Shown in pieces: positions 1 through 12,600 of a stretch of 64,000 bases of DNA (the stretch's first letter is position 1; every line of letters starts with the position of its first letter). The stretch is from Chionoecetes opilio (lineage: Eukaryota; Arthropoda; Malacostraca; Decapoda; Majidae): positions 261,367 through 325,366 of the forward strand of contig JACEEZ010003493.1 of the NCBI GenBank assembly GCA_016584305.1, written 5' to 3'. The position numbers and the translations under genes are program-made. The notes below the pieces were generated by a model. It saw only the letters and a list, made by a program, of their open reading frames with translations, did no database searches and was not told where the DNA came from.

Positions 1-488
1 ACACCACGGATTTGGAAAGGGTTAGAATGGGGCTATTGGAGAGTGATATGGTGGGCCGGGCCACAATGAGGCTCGACAGGGAGGTAGCCAAAAGGTGCCG
101 CCTGAGGGCGGCTTTGCGCTAGTATAATAATATAAGCGAAAGGTGTGTGTGTGTGTGTGTGTGTGGTGTTTTGTGTGTCCGCTCCAGGTGCCCCCCCTGT
201 GGCGGAATCCCCTCATATGGCACATTTTTGGAACCGGCTCGAACAGGGGAAGGTTTTAAGCCCATTTATGAGATGATCCGATCACTTTTTTTTTCTTTTT
301 TTTTAGCAGCCTATTAGCGAGAATTGTGAAAAAAAAGTGGGTTGCGAGAATTGAGGAAACCTTGATGTAGGGTGATGGGTAATGGGTGAGTGAATGGGTG
401 GGGTGATGGGTGAGGGAATAGATGGGGGGTGAGGGGTAATGGGTGAGTGAATGGGTGTGTGGTGATCTATAATAATATAAGCGAAAGT

Positions 489-528
<40 letters not shown>

Positions 529-1016
529 GTCCGCTCCAGGTGCCACCCCCTGTGGCGGAATCCCCTCATATGGCACATTTTTAGAACCGGCTCGAGCAGG
601 GGAAGGTTTTAAGCCCATTTATGAGATGATCCGATCACTTTTTTTTTCTCTTTTTTTTAGCAGCCTATTAGCGAGAATTGTGAAAAAAAAGTGGGTTGCG
701 AGAATTGAGGAAACCTTGATGTAGGGTGATGAGTAATGGGTGGGGTGATGGGTAATGGGTGTGGGGTGATGGGTGAGTGAATGGGTGGGGGGTGATGGGG
801 GATGGGTGAGGGAATATATGGGGGGTGAGGGGTAATGGGTGAGTGAATGGGTGTGTGGTGATGGATAATGGGTGAGTGAATGGGGGGGAGGGTAATGGGT
901 GAGTGAATGGGTGGGGGGTGATGGGTAATGGGTGAGTGAATGGGTTGGGGGTGATGTGAATAGGTTGGCGTTAATACATACATTTCTACATCCATGATTT
1001 CAGGAAAGCTAGAAGG
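1..1016 (+). mobile_element. Helitron-like tandem units, partial copy
   Basis: The first 122 bases are the 3' end of one unit. A GC hairpin (97-102 with 107-112, GCCGCC/GGCGGC) stands 6 bases before a terminal CTAG (119-122). The next unit follows at once at 123 (TATAATAATATAAGCG, then a GT run), and another unit starts near 463. Each unit carries GT repeats, a conserved block with a CTCATATGGCACATTTT core, a T run, and a degenerate minisatellite built on GGGTGATGGGTAATGGG. The copy ends in a block (981-1016) that is also found in other Helitron units and in an unrelated MITE. Units match the better copy at 27924-31629. Non-coding. Helitron is inferred from the ends; no Rep/helicase is present. 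Confidence 0.7.
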
Positions 1017-1478
1017 TAAATAAGAAGTAAATAGTATAAATAGAAGAATAGTAGAATAGAAGTAAATAAGTAAGTGAATGGGCCAGCAGACAGGCCATGG
1101 GGCCAGTACTGCAGCGTCCAGCGCGCTTCATTGACAAGTGTCACATCCAGGTCTACTGTTATCTATGTTTCAGCTTATTGAACCTACCGACTGAGATAAC
1201 TGCCTTCATGACGGCTGCAAGAACTAGAAGCATGATATTAGAAAAGACAGTGTTGGACGAGTCACTTCAACCTCAAGAATCAAATCAGTCAACTTCTCTT
1301 ACTAGTCAAGTGGTGGGTTTTTTTTATCAGCCATGTTCCCATGATTAGAGAAAAATACACTAGCGCATTACTATACTTCATTTTGTCTATTCTGTTTTTA
1401 TCATTTGTTTATGTTCAAAGGTGACCTGCCAAGGGCAAAAAAATACATAGATAAATGTTGAATAATTTTTTTTTAGAA

Positions 1479-2842
1479 TGTTGCTATCTTGCGCAAAACT
1501 CTTAAGTCTGATATTTACTCTGAAATTACTGCAAAGATACTACAAAGTAAGGAGGAATTAACTTATTATTATCACACTTCTTGTCATAAGTCATTTGGCG
1601 CTTCACTGCAGTGAAGCGCCAAAAACATTGCTTCAGCAACTGATGGTGCACCCCTTGCCAAAAAACCTAAAATTCAGACAAGAACCATCAGTGTCCTCCC
1701 AAAAGATGAGGAACTGAAAGAAAATTGTATTTTCTGTGGGAAGCCTCGAAAAAAGATAAGAGGCAAGGAAGAACAGAAACAATATGTAAGAACAAAGGAT
1801 GGCTGTACATCAATTTTCCAGGGGGCTAAGTTCTCTGAAAATGAGCGTGTCAAAGGTGTTGTGAGGACTAGTGTCGACCAGATTGCCGCAGATGCATGGT
1901 ATCACAAAAGTTGCCGCCCAAAATTCCTTTTAGGGACTACTGGTCATGATCCTGAGAAGGACATTCCAATGGAGTGTATGCCATCTAGGCATACACCAAT
2001 AGCTGTCCATAAGAGTGCCTTTGCCTCTCTCCGTGCATACTTACAAAGTGAGGTAATTGAAAAGCAGCGGTCAGTGTTGGTCTGATTTACTTGATATCTA
2101 CAAAGCAGAGTATACAAGCATCGGAGGAGAGCAAGCAGATGTTGAATCCTACTTTGGCCAAAATTTGCAAAGAAAGATCAGTGAATATTATGGATAACAT
2201 AAAAGTCAAGCTCGCTGACCAACGGAGAGGAAATTTCATTTCCACTTCCAATGTTCCAGAAGATGAGGCATTGTCCAGACTCCATAGTGATGAGGAAGAA
2301 CATAAACATAATGACAAGTTGCGATGGGCAGCTCTGCATCTTCGATCTCAGATAATGAAACTGCCCAAAACTAAGACACCAAACCAAGCTACAGTACAGA
2401 ATTTGAAGGATTATGCCCCAGACATTCCAGCACCGTTAGAACTTTTCTTCACCACTCTCCTAGGTGGCCTAAAACCAAGTTTCCGTGGTGTGCATAAGGA
2501 TAATATTGACTGCAAGGTAACATCAATGGCATCAGATGCAATTTTTACTACTACACGCGGAACTGTCAAGCCATGGAAGCACACAGCCTTGGACCTTGGT
2601 CTTGCTTCACTGACGGGATCAAAGCCTTCATTTCATTTTTCATTTTGAACAGGGCAGATCACAGTATCAGTTATAGTGAAACGAAAGGATTGGAGACTGA
2701 AATTGCTTATTCAGTTTTGTCATGCAACCGCAGTGCACCAGATGGCATTAAGTTGGACCCAGCTTTAGCCACTGCCTCTGTCTGAGACAATAACGATGCC
2801 AATGTAGAAACGTTAGTTGACAGAGCAACATTGCATACATCC
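1479..2842 (+). pseudogene. Decayed gene of an uncharacterised transposon-like zinc-binding protein family
   Basis: Broken reading frames together spell one protein. An N-terminal part has YHTSCHKSF (about 1567-1600). A CxxC (CIFCGKP, about 1728) is followed by YHKSC (about 1899-1913), so C-x2-C...H-x3-C metal binding is likely. After it come an acidic linker and a C-terminal part with APLELFFTTLLGG and LNRADHSISYS (about 2646-2680). I remember large uncharacterised protein families of cnidarians and arthropods with this order of motifs, often multicopy; their function is unknown to me. Damage seen: TGA at about 1610 inside a perfect palindrome, frame changes near 2083, 2195 and 2625, TGA at 2783. 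It stops at 2843, where a CAGTGGCGG repeat begins. Bases 1200-1320 followed by a GT...TTTTTTTTAG (1478) could be an upstream exon and intron; that is a guess. Confidence 0.6.
1594..1623. repeat. Perfect 30-bp palindrome inside the pseudogene
   Basis: TTTGGCGCTTCACTG (1594-1608) is followed with no spacer by its exact reverse complement (1609-1623). It lies in the coding part of the decayed gene and supplies an in-frame TGA. The frame is otherwise the same on both sides, which suggests a small inverted duplication of the left half. Confidence 0.95.
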
Positions 2843-3338
2843 AGTGGCGGCTCGTGGCATAGGGCTGCAGAGCTGCAACACCCCCAGACACTCTGCCAGG
2901 TTTATGATTCCTTTTGAGCAGTTGTTCCCAAACTGGGGGTTATGGCCCCCTAGGGGGCCACATAGCAAAATGTAGGGGGCCATAAGCTGAGGCTATATAT
3001 ACAGATGAAACCAAAGTGTTTGAGCGGGTAGCCAGCCAGTGGAGTGAACTCACAGGTTCAGTACAGGTTTGTGCAATGCCTTGCTGCCAGACACATGAGT
3101 AATATGTCCCAAAATTTGTTGTTTAAATATCTTTTTATATCTGATTCTGTGTTCTTGATATAAAACAAGACATTGAGATGTATTAGGGTAGTAGACAATT
3201 TTCACTCAAAACAATTCTAAGGCTTCCTAAGGTATGGATTCTGTATGAGAACCTGGTCTTGAATATTGAGTATCAGTAAGGGTGTTCGAATTTGTTCATA
3301 GTTAACCACACATTCACAATCGCAACATCGATCACCGT
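2843..3338. repeat. Repeat-derived spacer with two hAT-like ends
   Basis: The decayed gene is cut at CAGTGGCGGCTCGTGG (2843). A second sequence, CAGTTGTTCCCAAACTGGGG, starts at 2919 and is followed by short inverted G/C blocks (GGCCCCC TAGG GGGCC). Both resemble hAT-superfamily termini as I remember them. I could not find matching opposite ends or 8-bp target duplications. No coding sequence is visible. Confidence 0.3.
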
Positions 3339-4022
3339 GTTTTTACTCAAAACTTTTGAGAGTGGCGGCTGGAGCCGCCAGCTCCTCCGCCACTGTAGGT
3401 TTGGGCAGGATTAAACGTCTTATTACTCGTTATTATACAACTTAGTGATTATGGTGAGATGTTATATATACTTGTCATTATCTAAATCAATGTAGCACCG
3501 TGTGTCACCTTAAATAAGTGTGATTTAAAGATGTTATGATGAGGTGACTGATGGCGGGGCAGTGACGGAGAGGCCTTGCCGCGGGGCCTCTCCATAACAC
3601 AAATATTCACTATTTTAACACACACACACCTTCTACCACCAAAACACTAGCAACACAGGCTCCTTACTTATACATCTTACTATCTGGTACATTAAAACTC
3701 CTTAAAACGCAAGCATTCCGAATAAAACGAGAATTAGTTTGAGATGACGGGGAAAGAAGGCGGGGAGAGGCAGTCTGGCATGCCATTCTTGCCCGGAAAT
3801 ATGTCTCGCTGACTTGTGATTGGTCGAGAAGTTTTAAAAACTGTTTGTCATTGGCTGGTGACTGATGACGCGCTTGATGACGTCATTACTCGCCTTAGCC
3901 AGTCAGCGCCTTCCGACGCGTTAACGACCGAAAAGGGAGGCTTTGTAGCTTTCGTCGTTAGGAAAAGAAGTTCAGAGAGATGGTCGTTGCTGGCGCAACT
4001 ACCTTTGTTGCTGGGTTCCTGC
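3339..4022 (+). repeat. Interspersed repeat, copy 1 of an inverted pair
   Basis: Matches 18590-19277 on the opposite strand over about 680 bases, with visible point differences and small indels. One end begins TTTTTACTCAAAACTTTTGAG-like sequence and then a strong hairpin (AGTGGCGG...CCGCCACT, about 3360-3395). The body contains GATGACGTCATTACTCG. No coding frame is conserved between the two copies. Class unknown; the CAGTGGCGG motif within the hairpin is hAT-like. Confidence 0.8.
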
Positions 4023-4802
4023 AGGCCCAGGCTCCGACAAGCAAACACCCGCAGTTTGACCAGGGTGATGAGAGGACAGAGGCGGTGCGTCCCGCTTCCC
4101 GCTGGCCTCCTCCTTCTCCTCCTTCTCATTCTTCTCCTATTCCTCCTCCACATCCTCCACCAGCACAACCTTCAACTACTTCTCCTGCTCCACCACCTCC
4201 ATTACTCCTACTCCTCCACCTCCCTTTCTTCTTATGTTGCTGCTACTACCACTACTATTACTCTTAATAGTTATCTTAATATATGTCACTATCAAAATAA
4301 CATAATCTCCTCTACCACCTCCATTACTCCTACTCCCTCCACCGCCGCTCCTCCACTTCCAACTAAACTTCTACCTCCACTTTCTCCTGTTGCTGCAACT
4401 AGCCGGCCATTACAACTACTCTTAATAGTTATCCTAGTGTCACTATCATAATCACATAATTAATGAACGATAAATAGGTAGGAATGCTGCTAGTAATAGG
4501 CGTATAGTAATTAGATTATGTAAGAAAATAAGATTTACGTTGTAACCACCGAACCACCGACCGATGTGTGCGAACTACCACCACCAATTCCTCCTCATTC
4601 TCCTCCTCCTCCTCCTCATCCACCACACCCTCCTCCTCCTCATCCACCACCCCCTCCACCTCCTCATCCACCACACCCTCCTCCTCCTCATCCACCACAC
4701 CCTCCTCCTTATCTACCACACCCTCCTCCTCCTCATTCACCACACCCTCCTCCTCCTCCTCTACCACCTCCACATTATCCTACTCTTCCTTAACCATTAT
4801 TA

Positions 4803-4807
<5 letters not shown>
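4023..4807. repeat. Pyrimidine-rich CTC/TCC simple sequence
   Basis: 4100-4240 and 4566-4795 are degenerate (CTC)n/(CCA)n tracts. Open frames here only encode homopolymeric residues and are not genes. 4240-4560 is unique-looking AT-rich sequence with nothing recognisable. Confidence 0.85.

Positions 4808-4886
<79 letters not shown>
4808..4886. repeat. (TA)n microsatellite, left part
   Basis: About 39 TA units. With 5575-5628 it probably formed one tract before mariner-type insertions at TA split it. Confidence 0.95.
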
Positions 4887-4889
<3 letters not shown>

Positions 4890-4904
4890 GCCTGGGACAC
4901 CCTG
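4887..4904. mobile_element. 18-bp mariner end remnant flanked by TA
   Basis: CAGGCCTGGGACACCCTG begins like the left end and finishes like the right end of the adjacent MITE, with TA on both sides (4885-4886 and 4905-4906). It looks like an element deleted down to its two tips, or an excision and repair scar. Confidence 0.5.
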
Positions 4905-4909
4905 TATTA

Positions 4910-5820
<911 letters not shown>

Positions 5821-5897
5821 TCCCCCAAGTGACTTAGTCAAGATCTGCGCGTCGGTCGACCATTCTTTAATAGACCAAGGTGGGAACCGCCTTTATC

Positions 5898-6562
5898 TGT
5901 CGGAATTTGAGTATCGCCCGAGGAAAGGCACGAAAAGTTAGCTTTCGAGGTGACAAGTATGCACCATAACTGGCCTTATCACAATCACTTCAAACAGTCC
6001 GCCTCATGAGCCTCATTACCTCTCTTCATTTCGCCCCTTCCCATGAACCTGTAATCTCAAGGACAGTGCACTTAAATGATATATTGTGATGTTATTAAAA
6101 TAGTTTTGTGGCAGAGTTGATGTAAGAATACAACTGATTCGCAACCCTTGCCACAACGTCCCACCTGATCCCATTTGACGCCTTCCCCGTGTTAATTTGG
6201 TTACCTAAGTATATATCCCAAAGAAACCTGTCATCTGTGAATCTATGTTATTATCTACTCATTATCTTAATTATGAAAATCTTTAGTTCATGTTCCAAAT
6301 TGATGAATTAACGAAGTAAAAGTTCTGGTTAACAATTTCCTAGTTCTAGTGCCTGACATTTTATATAACAATTGACAGTGCATCACAAGAGCGCAACAGT
6401 TAATGGTATGTTATGCGAGTGTTTGGCGTTAGTTCCTTTTCCCGTAAGTTCGAAAACAAGTCTGTAGTATTTATAGATACCAGTAAGTCGTAACCATGAT
6501 AAAGAGACTGGACTTAACAAATGATCTAATGCTTAACTTATAAGGTATACAGCTTTCTTTTT

Positions 6563-6655
<93 letters not shown>

Positions 6656-8852
6656 TGCAATACAATTCCACAAGCCTGATGTGTGAAAAATTATTTGTAG
6701 TAAATTACTTTATTCGATTTCCCTAATTACTTGGTAAATCTACGTGGTTTGTTCTCCCTGACATGGAGTTAGAGGAGGACGGGACGGAGCGAGAGGGAGA
6801 GGGGAGGGAGCGAAGAAATAAGGGATATTATGGCGGAGAGTGCTGCTGTTATCAGTATTTAGCAGTCTTCTCGAGCTTCAGCAAGAGATCAAGCAGTCAA
6901 AATGGACTCTATAACTGTATCATTTAACCCTTACCATTGACAAAAGATCAAAGATAAGTTATTAAATGTAAACACCTGACGTAAATGTATATGATGGAGA
7001 TGGTTTTGCAGGAAAAACGTGAAGGATTTTTCGACCTAGGTTTGAATTGGGTAGTAAATGTTGCAGTGAAAAGGTATAGATGAAAAGAAAGGATGTCAGG
7101 GAGGGAAACATTAACGTGGAATATAGAAATGGGCGAGATAGGAGACATGATGTAATATGCGGGGAAACAAGGGCATAATAGGCTAGTTGACATTACTACT
7201 AGCCTCGCACGGGCCCCTTCCACCACAATCTAAGTAGTATTAAGCGTAGTATTAACACATCTACACCAAATGCATACTTATGGTCTGTAAAAATTACCAA
7301 AAACAATAACATGCAGGTTATGTGTCAAATATATTAAAGAACTAGTCCATAAAATTATTACGACCACAGAAAATGGGCAGCTGACACTCATGGTTCCTCC
7401 GGTCGGCGTCCCCGCCTCCTTCCCTCTTTCCTTCCTCCACACACCTTTGATGAGATTAGGCCACTCCTGCTATTATATAACCATGACAGGCAATTATCAC
7501 TCCCAATAAGCCTTGTGACTACGAATTAAGTAAAAGTAACATCTCGGCCTAATATCCTCTGCATGTATCACAACATCATCCATCTCTCACCCAAACATTC
7601 CGCCACCCATGACGCCCACCTCATATTTCCTCACTTTTCTCCATAACAAAAAAGTTTATATGCCAATGAATAACTTTATATAGACTGTAACACATACCTT
7701 TGCACGTAAGCACGTTGAGGGCACTCTATGTTGTTTGGAAATCACTAAAAAGTTTGGTAAAACACGCCACGCACTAATCGACTATCAACACTGGCTCTCG
7801 GAGGAGGAATGAGTGGCCGCCGCAGGACAAGCAACCTTACCGCGTGCCTGCCCGCCAGGCGGTTGCCTGCTCTTGTACTTCCTGCTTCCTGTTTGTTTGT
7901 CTTTTTTTTTCTCTCTCTCTCTGCAATTTCAGGATTAAATGATTTATGTGTAATACAACAATATATTTGCCATGCATGCATACACATACATTATACTCAT
8001 TAATGCATATAGCAGACAGCTCCTAATTGCTGCCCTGTCATCCTCAGATGCTGTACCTGCCGTTACATGTGATGTAGCACATAACCTTTGGCCATTTAAT
8101 TAACAGCGTCAATAATTCCGTAAATTGCAATCGTACAAATAAGAAATCCTGAACCCAAACTGATTTCTGGTTTCAAGGAAATAATACACGTGTAACCTCT
8201 ACATCTCTAGTTTTCACATATAAGGTAATCATCAGTGAAACAAAAATATATTGTTGAGAATGTCATCTTATCGCCGAAAGAATAATTACTTATGTGTTTA
8301 ACATAGTATTTCAATGAGTGCTTTAGAAAATATATAACAATCGTGGATCTTTGCAGCCCTGGCTGACACTCGCACACAAGGTTAGGATGTATGTCTCGCA
8401 ATTTTTGTTATTATCATTATCAGTTTTACTCTCATTATCGTTATCCTTATGTATTACTATCATTGTCATTATAATTGTTCTTTTATGCTATTTGTAGTAC
8501 GTAATAGTAGCAGTAAGGGTAGTAATAGTATTAATGGTAGTAATAGATTGCAGATTGCATCGAGACTATTGTAAAGCTGTTCCGACTGATTATGAAAAGC
8601 GATCCACTGCAAAGGAAATACGAAAAGTAGTCACAACACTGATTATGCCATCGCTGAGGGAGGTAATGAGGTGGTGTATTGCGTAGCTCATTAGTCTGGC
8701 GCCCCTCCTCCAATAACCAAGAGATCCAGGATGGGATGCATGATGAACTAACACCCAGGTCAGCGAACACACATGAAGAACTAAATAATATTGTGTCGCT
8801 ATATTCTGTATTTTTTCGAAAAAAGATGTATGGTCTTCCTTTCACTGTAAAT

Positions 8853-8880
<28 letters not shown>
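5898..8880 (+). repeat. Segment A of a ~3 kb inverted duplication
   Basis: Reads as the reverse complement of 24065-34636 once the insertions in that copy are removed. Anchor points: 5898-6060 with 34440-34636, 7180-7230 with 32463-32510, 8060-8400 with 27590-27923 and 31630-31690, 8560-8860 with 24075-24390. Differences are scattered substitutions and small indels. The segment has no convincing gene. It keeps the unoccupied target of the Foldback-like element (6146-6154) and of the Helitron array (junction 8072/8073). It ends in (GA)n or (CT)n at both sides, so exact borders are blurred. It may be a segmental duplication or two copies of a large unknown repeat. Confidence 0.88.
6567..6650. 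repeat. (CT)n microsatellite
   Basis: About 40 units. The same locus in segment B (33038-33088, complementary strand) has about 25 units. Confidence 0.95.

Positions 8881-8912
<32 letters not shown>
8856..8912. repeat. (CT)n microsatellite at the edge of segment A
   Basis: About 28 units. The corresponding place in segment B is the short (GA)n at 24063-24085, so one duplication border falls inside this tract. Confidence 0.93.
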
Positions 8913-8915
<3 letters not shown>

Positions 8916-9293
8916 ATCAAATTTCACGTGTTCATCTAATTAAAACCTCCACCTTTTCATCTACCTAAGCTACACGACCTCTAATTACGCTCATCTTTGC
9001 TTCATTAAACCATCGTGTGCCTCATTTAACCTAACATGTCCGCCATATTAACCCTGACGTGCTTATCTCTTTAGCTAAATAACATCCTCTGATAAAAACC
9101 ACATAAAGTCTCACTATTTATGTACTTTAATACCCCTCCCTCCTTCCCTCTGGTATTTAATTCCACTACTTTGCTAAAATAAGCAGTCATCTTTTCCCAT
9201 TTCCCTCCTCTTCCACCTTGCCTTCGTTGTTTTCAGAGCCTTTATTTCCTGCTGTCTTCTTTCTGCCACCACCACCTCAACACCTACTAAGGT

Positions 9294-9295
<2 letters not shown>

Positions 9296-9391
<96 letters not shown>
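9296..9391. repeat. (CT)n microsatellite
   Basis: About 46 units with one interruption (CTCCTC near 9376). Confidence 0.95.
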
Positions 9392-9392
<1 letters not shown>

Positions 9393-10639
9393 ATATCACT
9401 AAACTAAACGATCTTCCAATGCCTCTTCTATATGTCCTCTCTCCCATTTCCTCCTTAACTTTCTCTCCCCACTCCGTACACTAGGCACCTCAACCCTGTT
9501 ATCTCAACACCCTCCTCTTCCTTCTTCTGTCCTCCCCGTACCCACACCCATAGACCCTACAAGCAAGATAGGAAAGCTGAGGCTCTAGCCTAAGCATAAT
9601 ATGTGATGTCTAACACGATCGCCATCTATTGTCATCCAATGTAACTGTTGATTGAGACTTATTCAAATCCATTTATTACTTCCTCTGATATCAATCAAGA
9701 TTAATGATCTATGCCTTTTTAGCACATACACTCACACACATACGCAATAGAACTATAGACATTGAAAACTGGGGTTGCCACACAACGCCAGTATTTCTAT
9801 TTTTTCATGGGAAAAAAGTACTATTGCGGGCATTACTATAAGACCTTTTCTGTTGCTGTTTCGTTACATTAATATATGTAGATAGTTTGCTCGCATGTTT
9901 TTAATGAAAATGGGAGATATTAATCGTAGAATAAGCATTTGTCAAATGATTCTATGCGCGCCCACTATTCCTATTATTATAGTATGAAGGGCCAGAAATA
10001 TACAACTTTTCCTACACAGAGATAACTTTCTTGATGTATACATATATATAAATGCAACTGACGAATACCAGCAAAGTATATAGGAAACATTAATGTGTAG
10101 AGCAGTGTGTTGATGCCTGAGGTACGACACTTTCTTCAGACTACCACACGTGGCTTTAATCCCAAGCACCCCCTCCCTCCTTTGGTAGCCTCCCGTGCGT
10201 TTGTACGTCTGGCAGCGTATCTTCCTGATACGGTTTTCGAAGATTTCTATATACATATGCTATGCCACTTGGATCCGTAACTTTCTTACAGTCATACTTC
10301 ACTTGTACAACAATATTGATGTACCTCATATTTATCACGGTCTTATTAATCATGTATAAGACATATACAAGTACTACAGATATTCATTCATATATACGAA
10401 GATTGTGATTAACATGGAGATTGAAGTGTATGGGATATGTATGTGAGTAATTCATGATACCATGAAAGTAACTTCATTACTGAGAGGGGCTCTTATGTGG
10501 AGTAAACGAAAAAAACTATTTACGAAAAAATGAATAGTCACCCATGTTGCCCGCACGGGAAAACGGAAAAAATGTAAACATATCAGTACATGGGACCTCT
10601 GGCCTCTGCGTCTAAAGGCCTATTATACATTATAATATT
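9392..10639. other. No recognisable feature
   Basis: Unique-looking AT-rich sequence. No frame with protein-like composition, no repeat structure beyond short A/T runs. Confidence 0.6.
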
Positions 10640-10790
10640 ATAACCTGAAATACAGTATTACGGGGTTGGGTAGATGGGGTAGGTAGATGCACTGCAGGCT
10701 TTTAAGATAGAGAACCGGGGATTAGACACTGGGGTCGGGGTAAAGGAAACTTGCGACACTAGGAGGAGTTTCAGAAGGCAGGGAACTAAA

Positions 10791-11956
10791 GTGATTCGTA
10801 AGAAGAGAGAGAGGAGGGGTTTAGTTATAGATAAAGGGAAAATGGACAAAAAGAAGAGGAGTTGCTTGAAAGTTTACTATACAAATTGTAGGAATATTTT
10901 AAACAAGATATATTTCCTGAGAAGAATAAATACTGTAGAGGATTTTGATATAATAACATTAACAGAAACATGGTTGGATATGTCAGGAAAGGTATTTGAT
11001 CCGGAGGTCGAGATAGCTGGGTATAAGTTATTTCACAAGGACAGGTTAGGCAGGCGAGGTGGAGGACTTGCACTTTATGCAAGAGATACATTGCAGTGTT
11101 GTGTTAAAAATGTTATGAAAACAGATGACAGCATAGAGTCTATATGGGTGGAGGTTACGGAGGGACTTGAGAAAATGGTTTTGGGTGTAGTGTATAGGCC
11201 TCCAAACTTATGTAAAGAGGATTCAGCTCCTATATGGCAATAAATAAACAAGGCTTGCAGATATAATCGACTATGCATGGTAGGAAATTTTAACCTTAGG
11301 AATATGGACTTGGATTTAATTATAGGAGACAACGACGCAGAGGAATTGTTAATTATAATCCAGGATAACTTCCCAAGCCAGGCAATCAAGGAGCCTACTA
11401 GAGTAGATAATATTATAGAGATTTATTACTGACAAACAGAGAAGATTTAGTTACAGAGGTGAAGGTTGGTGGACAGTTAGGAAATAGCGATCATTGTGAA
11501 ATCAGGTTTTGCTTAAAATGGGAAGTTGGAAAAATAAGTGTTAATAATCAAAGACTACCTGACTTCAGAAAGGCCAATTATGCAGGATTAGGAAGACACC
11601 TGGAAGGGATTAACTGGGGTGGTGGTATAGAGGGGAAGGAGTGTTCCAAGTTCAGCGCGGTGACAGCTGAAAAGGCCAATTATGCAGGATTAAGAAGACA
11701 CCTGGAAGGGATTAACTGGGAGGGTGGGATAGAGGGGAAGGAGTGTTCCAAGGTCAGCGCGGTGACAGCTGGAAAGGCCAATTATGCAGGATTAAGAAGA
11801 CACCTGGAGGGGATTAACAGCGGGAGTAGGATAAAGGAATGTTCCAGGGCCAGCGCGGATACATCTGGTAGTGAGGTCGGGGCGGATGAGGATTATACAT
11901 TATTTATAAGGAATTTAATTGCAGGACAGAAAACAATATTCCTTATAGGGAGATAA
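10791..11956 (+). pseudogene. LINE ORF2 endonuclease domain and linker, broken
   Basis: An AP-endonuclease-like domain of a non-LTR retrotransposon; in active elements it nicks target DNA to prime reverse transcription. Visible motifs: VYYTNCRNILNK (about 10876), LTETWLD with the catalytic-type E (about 10959), GGGLALYARD (about 11059), GVVYRPPN (about 11184), and GNSDHCEI, the SDH motif (about 11481). The frame is open from upstream of 10791, so the start is not the true one. A TAA stops it at 11241 and another break lies before 11459; after that it stays open through a triplicated 102-bp block. RT is absent. Confidence 0.8.
11570..11866 (+). repeat. 102-bp (34-codon) tandem triplication in the LINE ORF
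   Basis: Units start at 11570, 11672 and 11774 with AAGGCCAATTATGCAGGATT. The period is exactly 102 bases, so frame is kept. Each codes a KANYAGL..HLEGIN motif. The third unit is shortened by in-frame deletions. Placed between endonuclease and RT. Confidence 0.95.
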
Positions 11957-12139
11957 GATCAAGGAAGAGTGACCCGAAATGGATGACCACTAGTTTAAAA
12001 CACAACATTGGAGTAAAAAGAAACATGTACTTAAGGTTCAAGGCTGGATAGGAGAGCAAAGAACAGTATAACGTGATGGCGGGGACAGTGAAGAGATTAA
12101 CAGGAGTAGCTAAGAACAGCAACCCTAAGGGGTTCTATC

Positions 12140-12600
12140 AGCTAGACTACGCAGATCAGTTTTGGTCTCCATATTACAGGATGGACATAGCCTTGTTAGA
12201 ATAAGTGCAGTGAAGGATGACCAAAATTATTCAAGGGATGCATAACTTTAGTTATGAGAAGAGATTGAAGCTATTAAAGTTAACTCACTCGAGAGACGCA
12301 GAGTAATGGGCGATCTGATAGAAGCTTTTAAGTGGATAAAGGGATTTAATAAAGGAGAGGTAGGAAAAGTTCTTACGGCTATCAACCAGGGTAGAATAAG
12401 AAGTAACTGATTCAAGCTGGAAAAGCGTAATTTAAAAAATAAATAGGGAAAAACTGGTTCACAAATAGGGTGGTGAATGATTGGAATGGACTCAGTAGAC
12501 AGGTAGTTAGTGCGGAGTCATTGGGGAGTTTGAAAGAGGGGCTGGATAGGTTCATGGATGGGGATGAAAGGTGGATGTAGGTAGTGTTAGGTAACATGAA
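12140..12600 (+). pseudogene. LINE ORF2 C-terminal segment, multiply mutated
   Basis: Corresponds to 63451-63887 nearly base for base. It codes the post-RT region (FWSPYYRMDIALLE, then NWFTNRVVN.WNGLSRQVV). Several stops are present, for example in LLE-stop near 12204 and in the arginine-rich part near 12307, so this copy is dead. Domain of unknown role in CR1-like elements. Confidence 0.8.

Noticed and set aside
2843..3396. Candidate hAT element between CAGTGGCGG and CCGCCACTG
   Set aside because: Ends agree over only nine bases and the flanking 8-mers differ.
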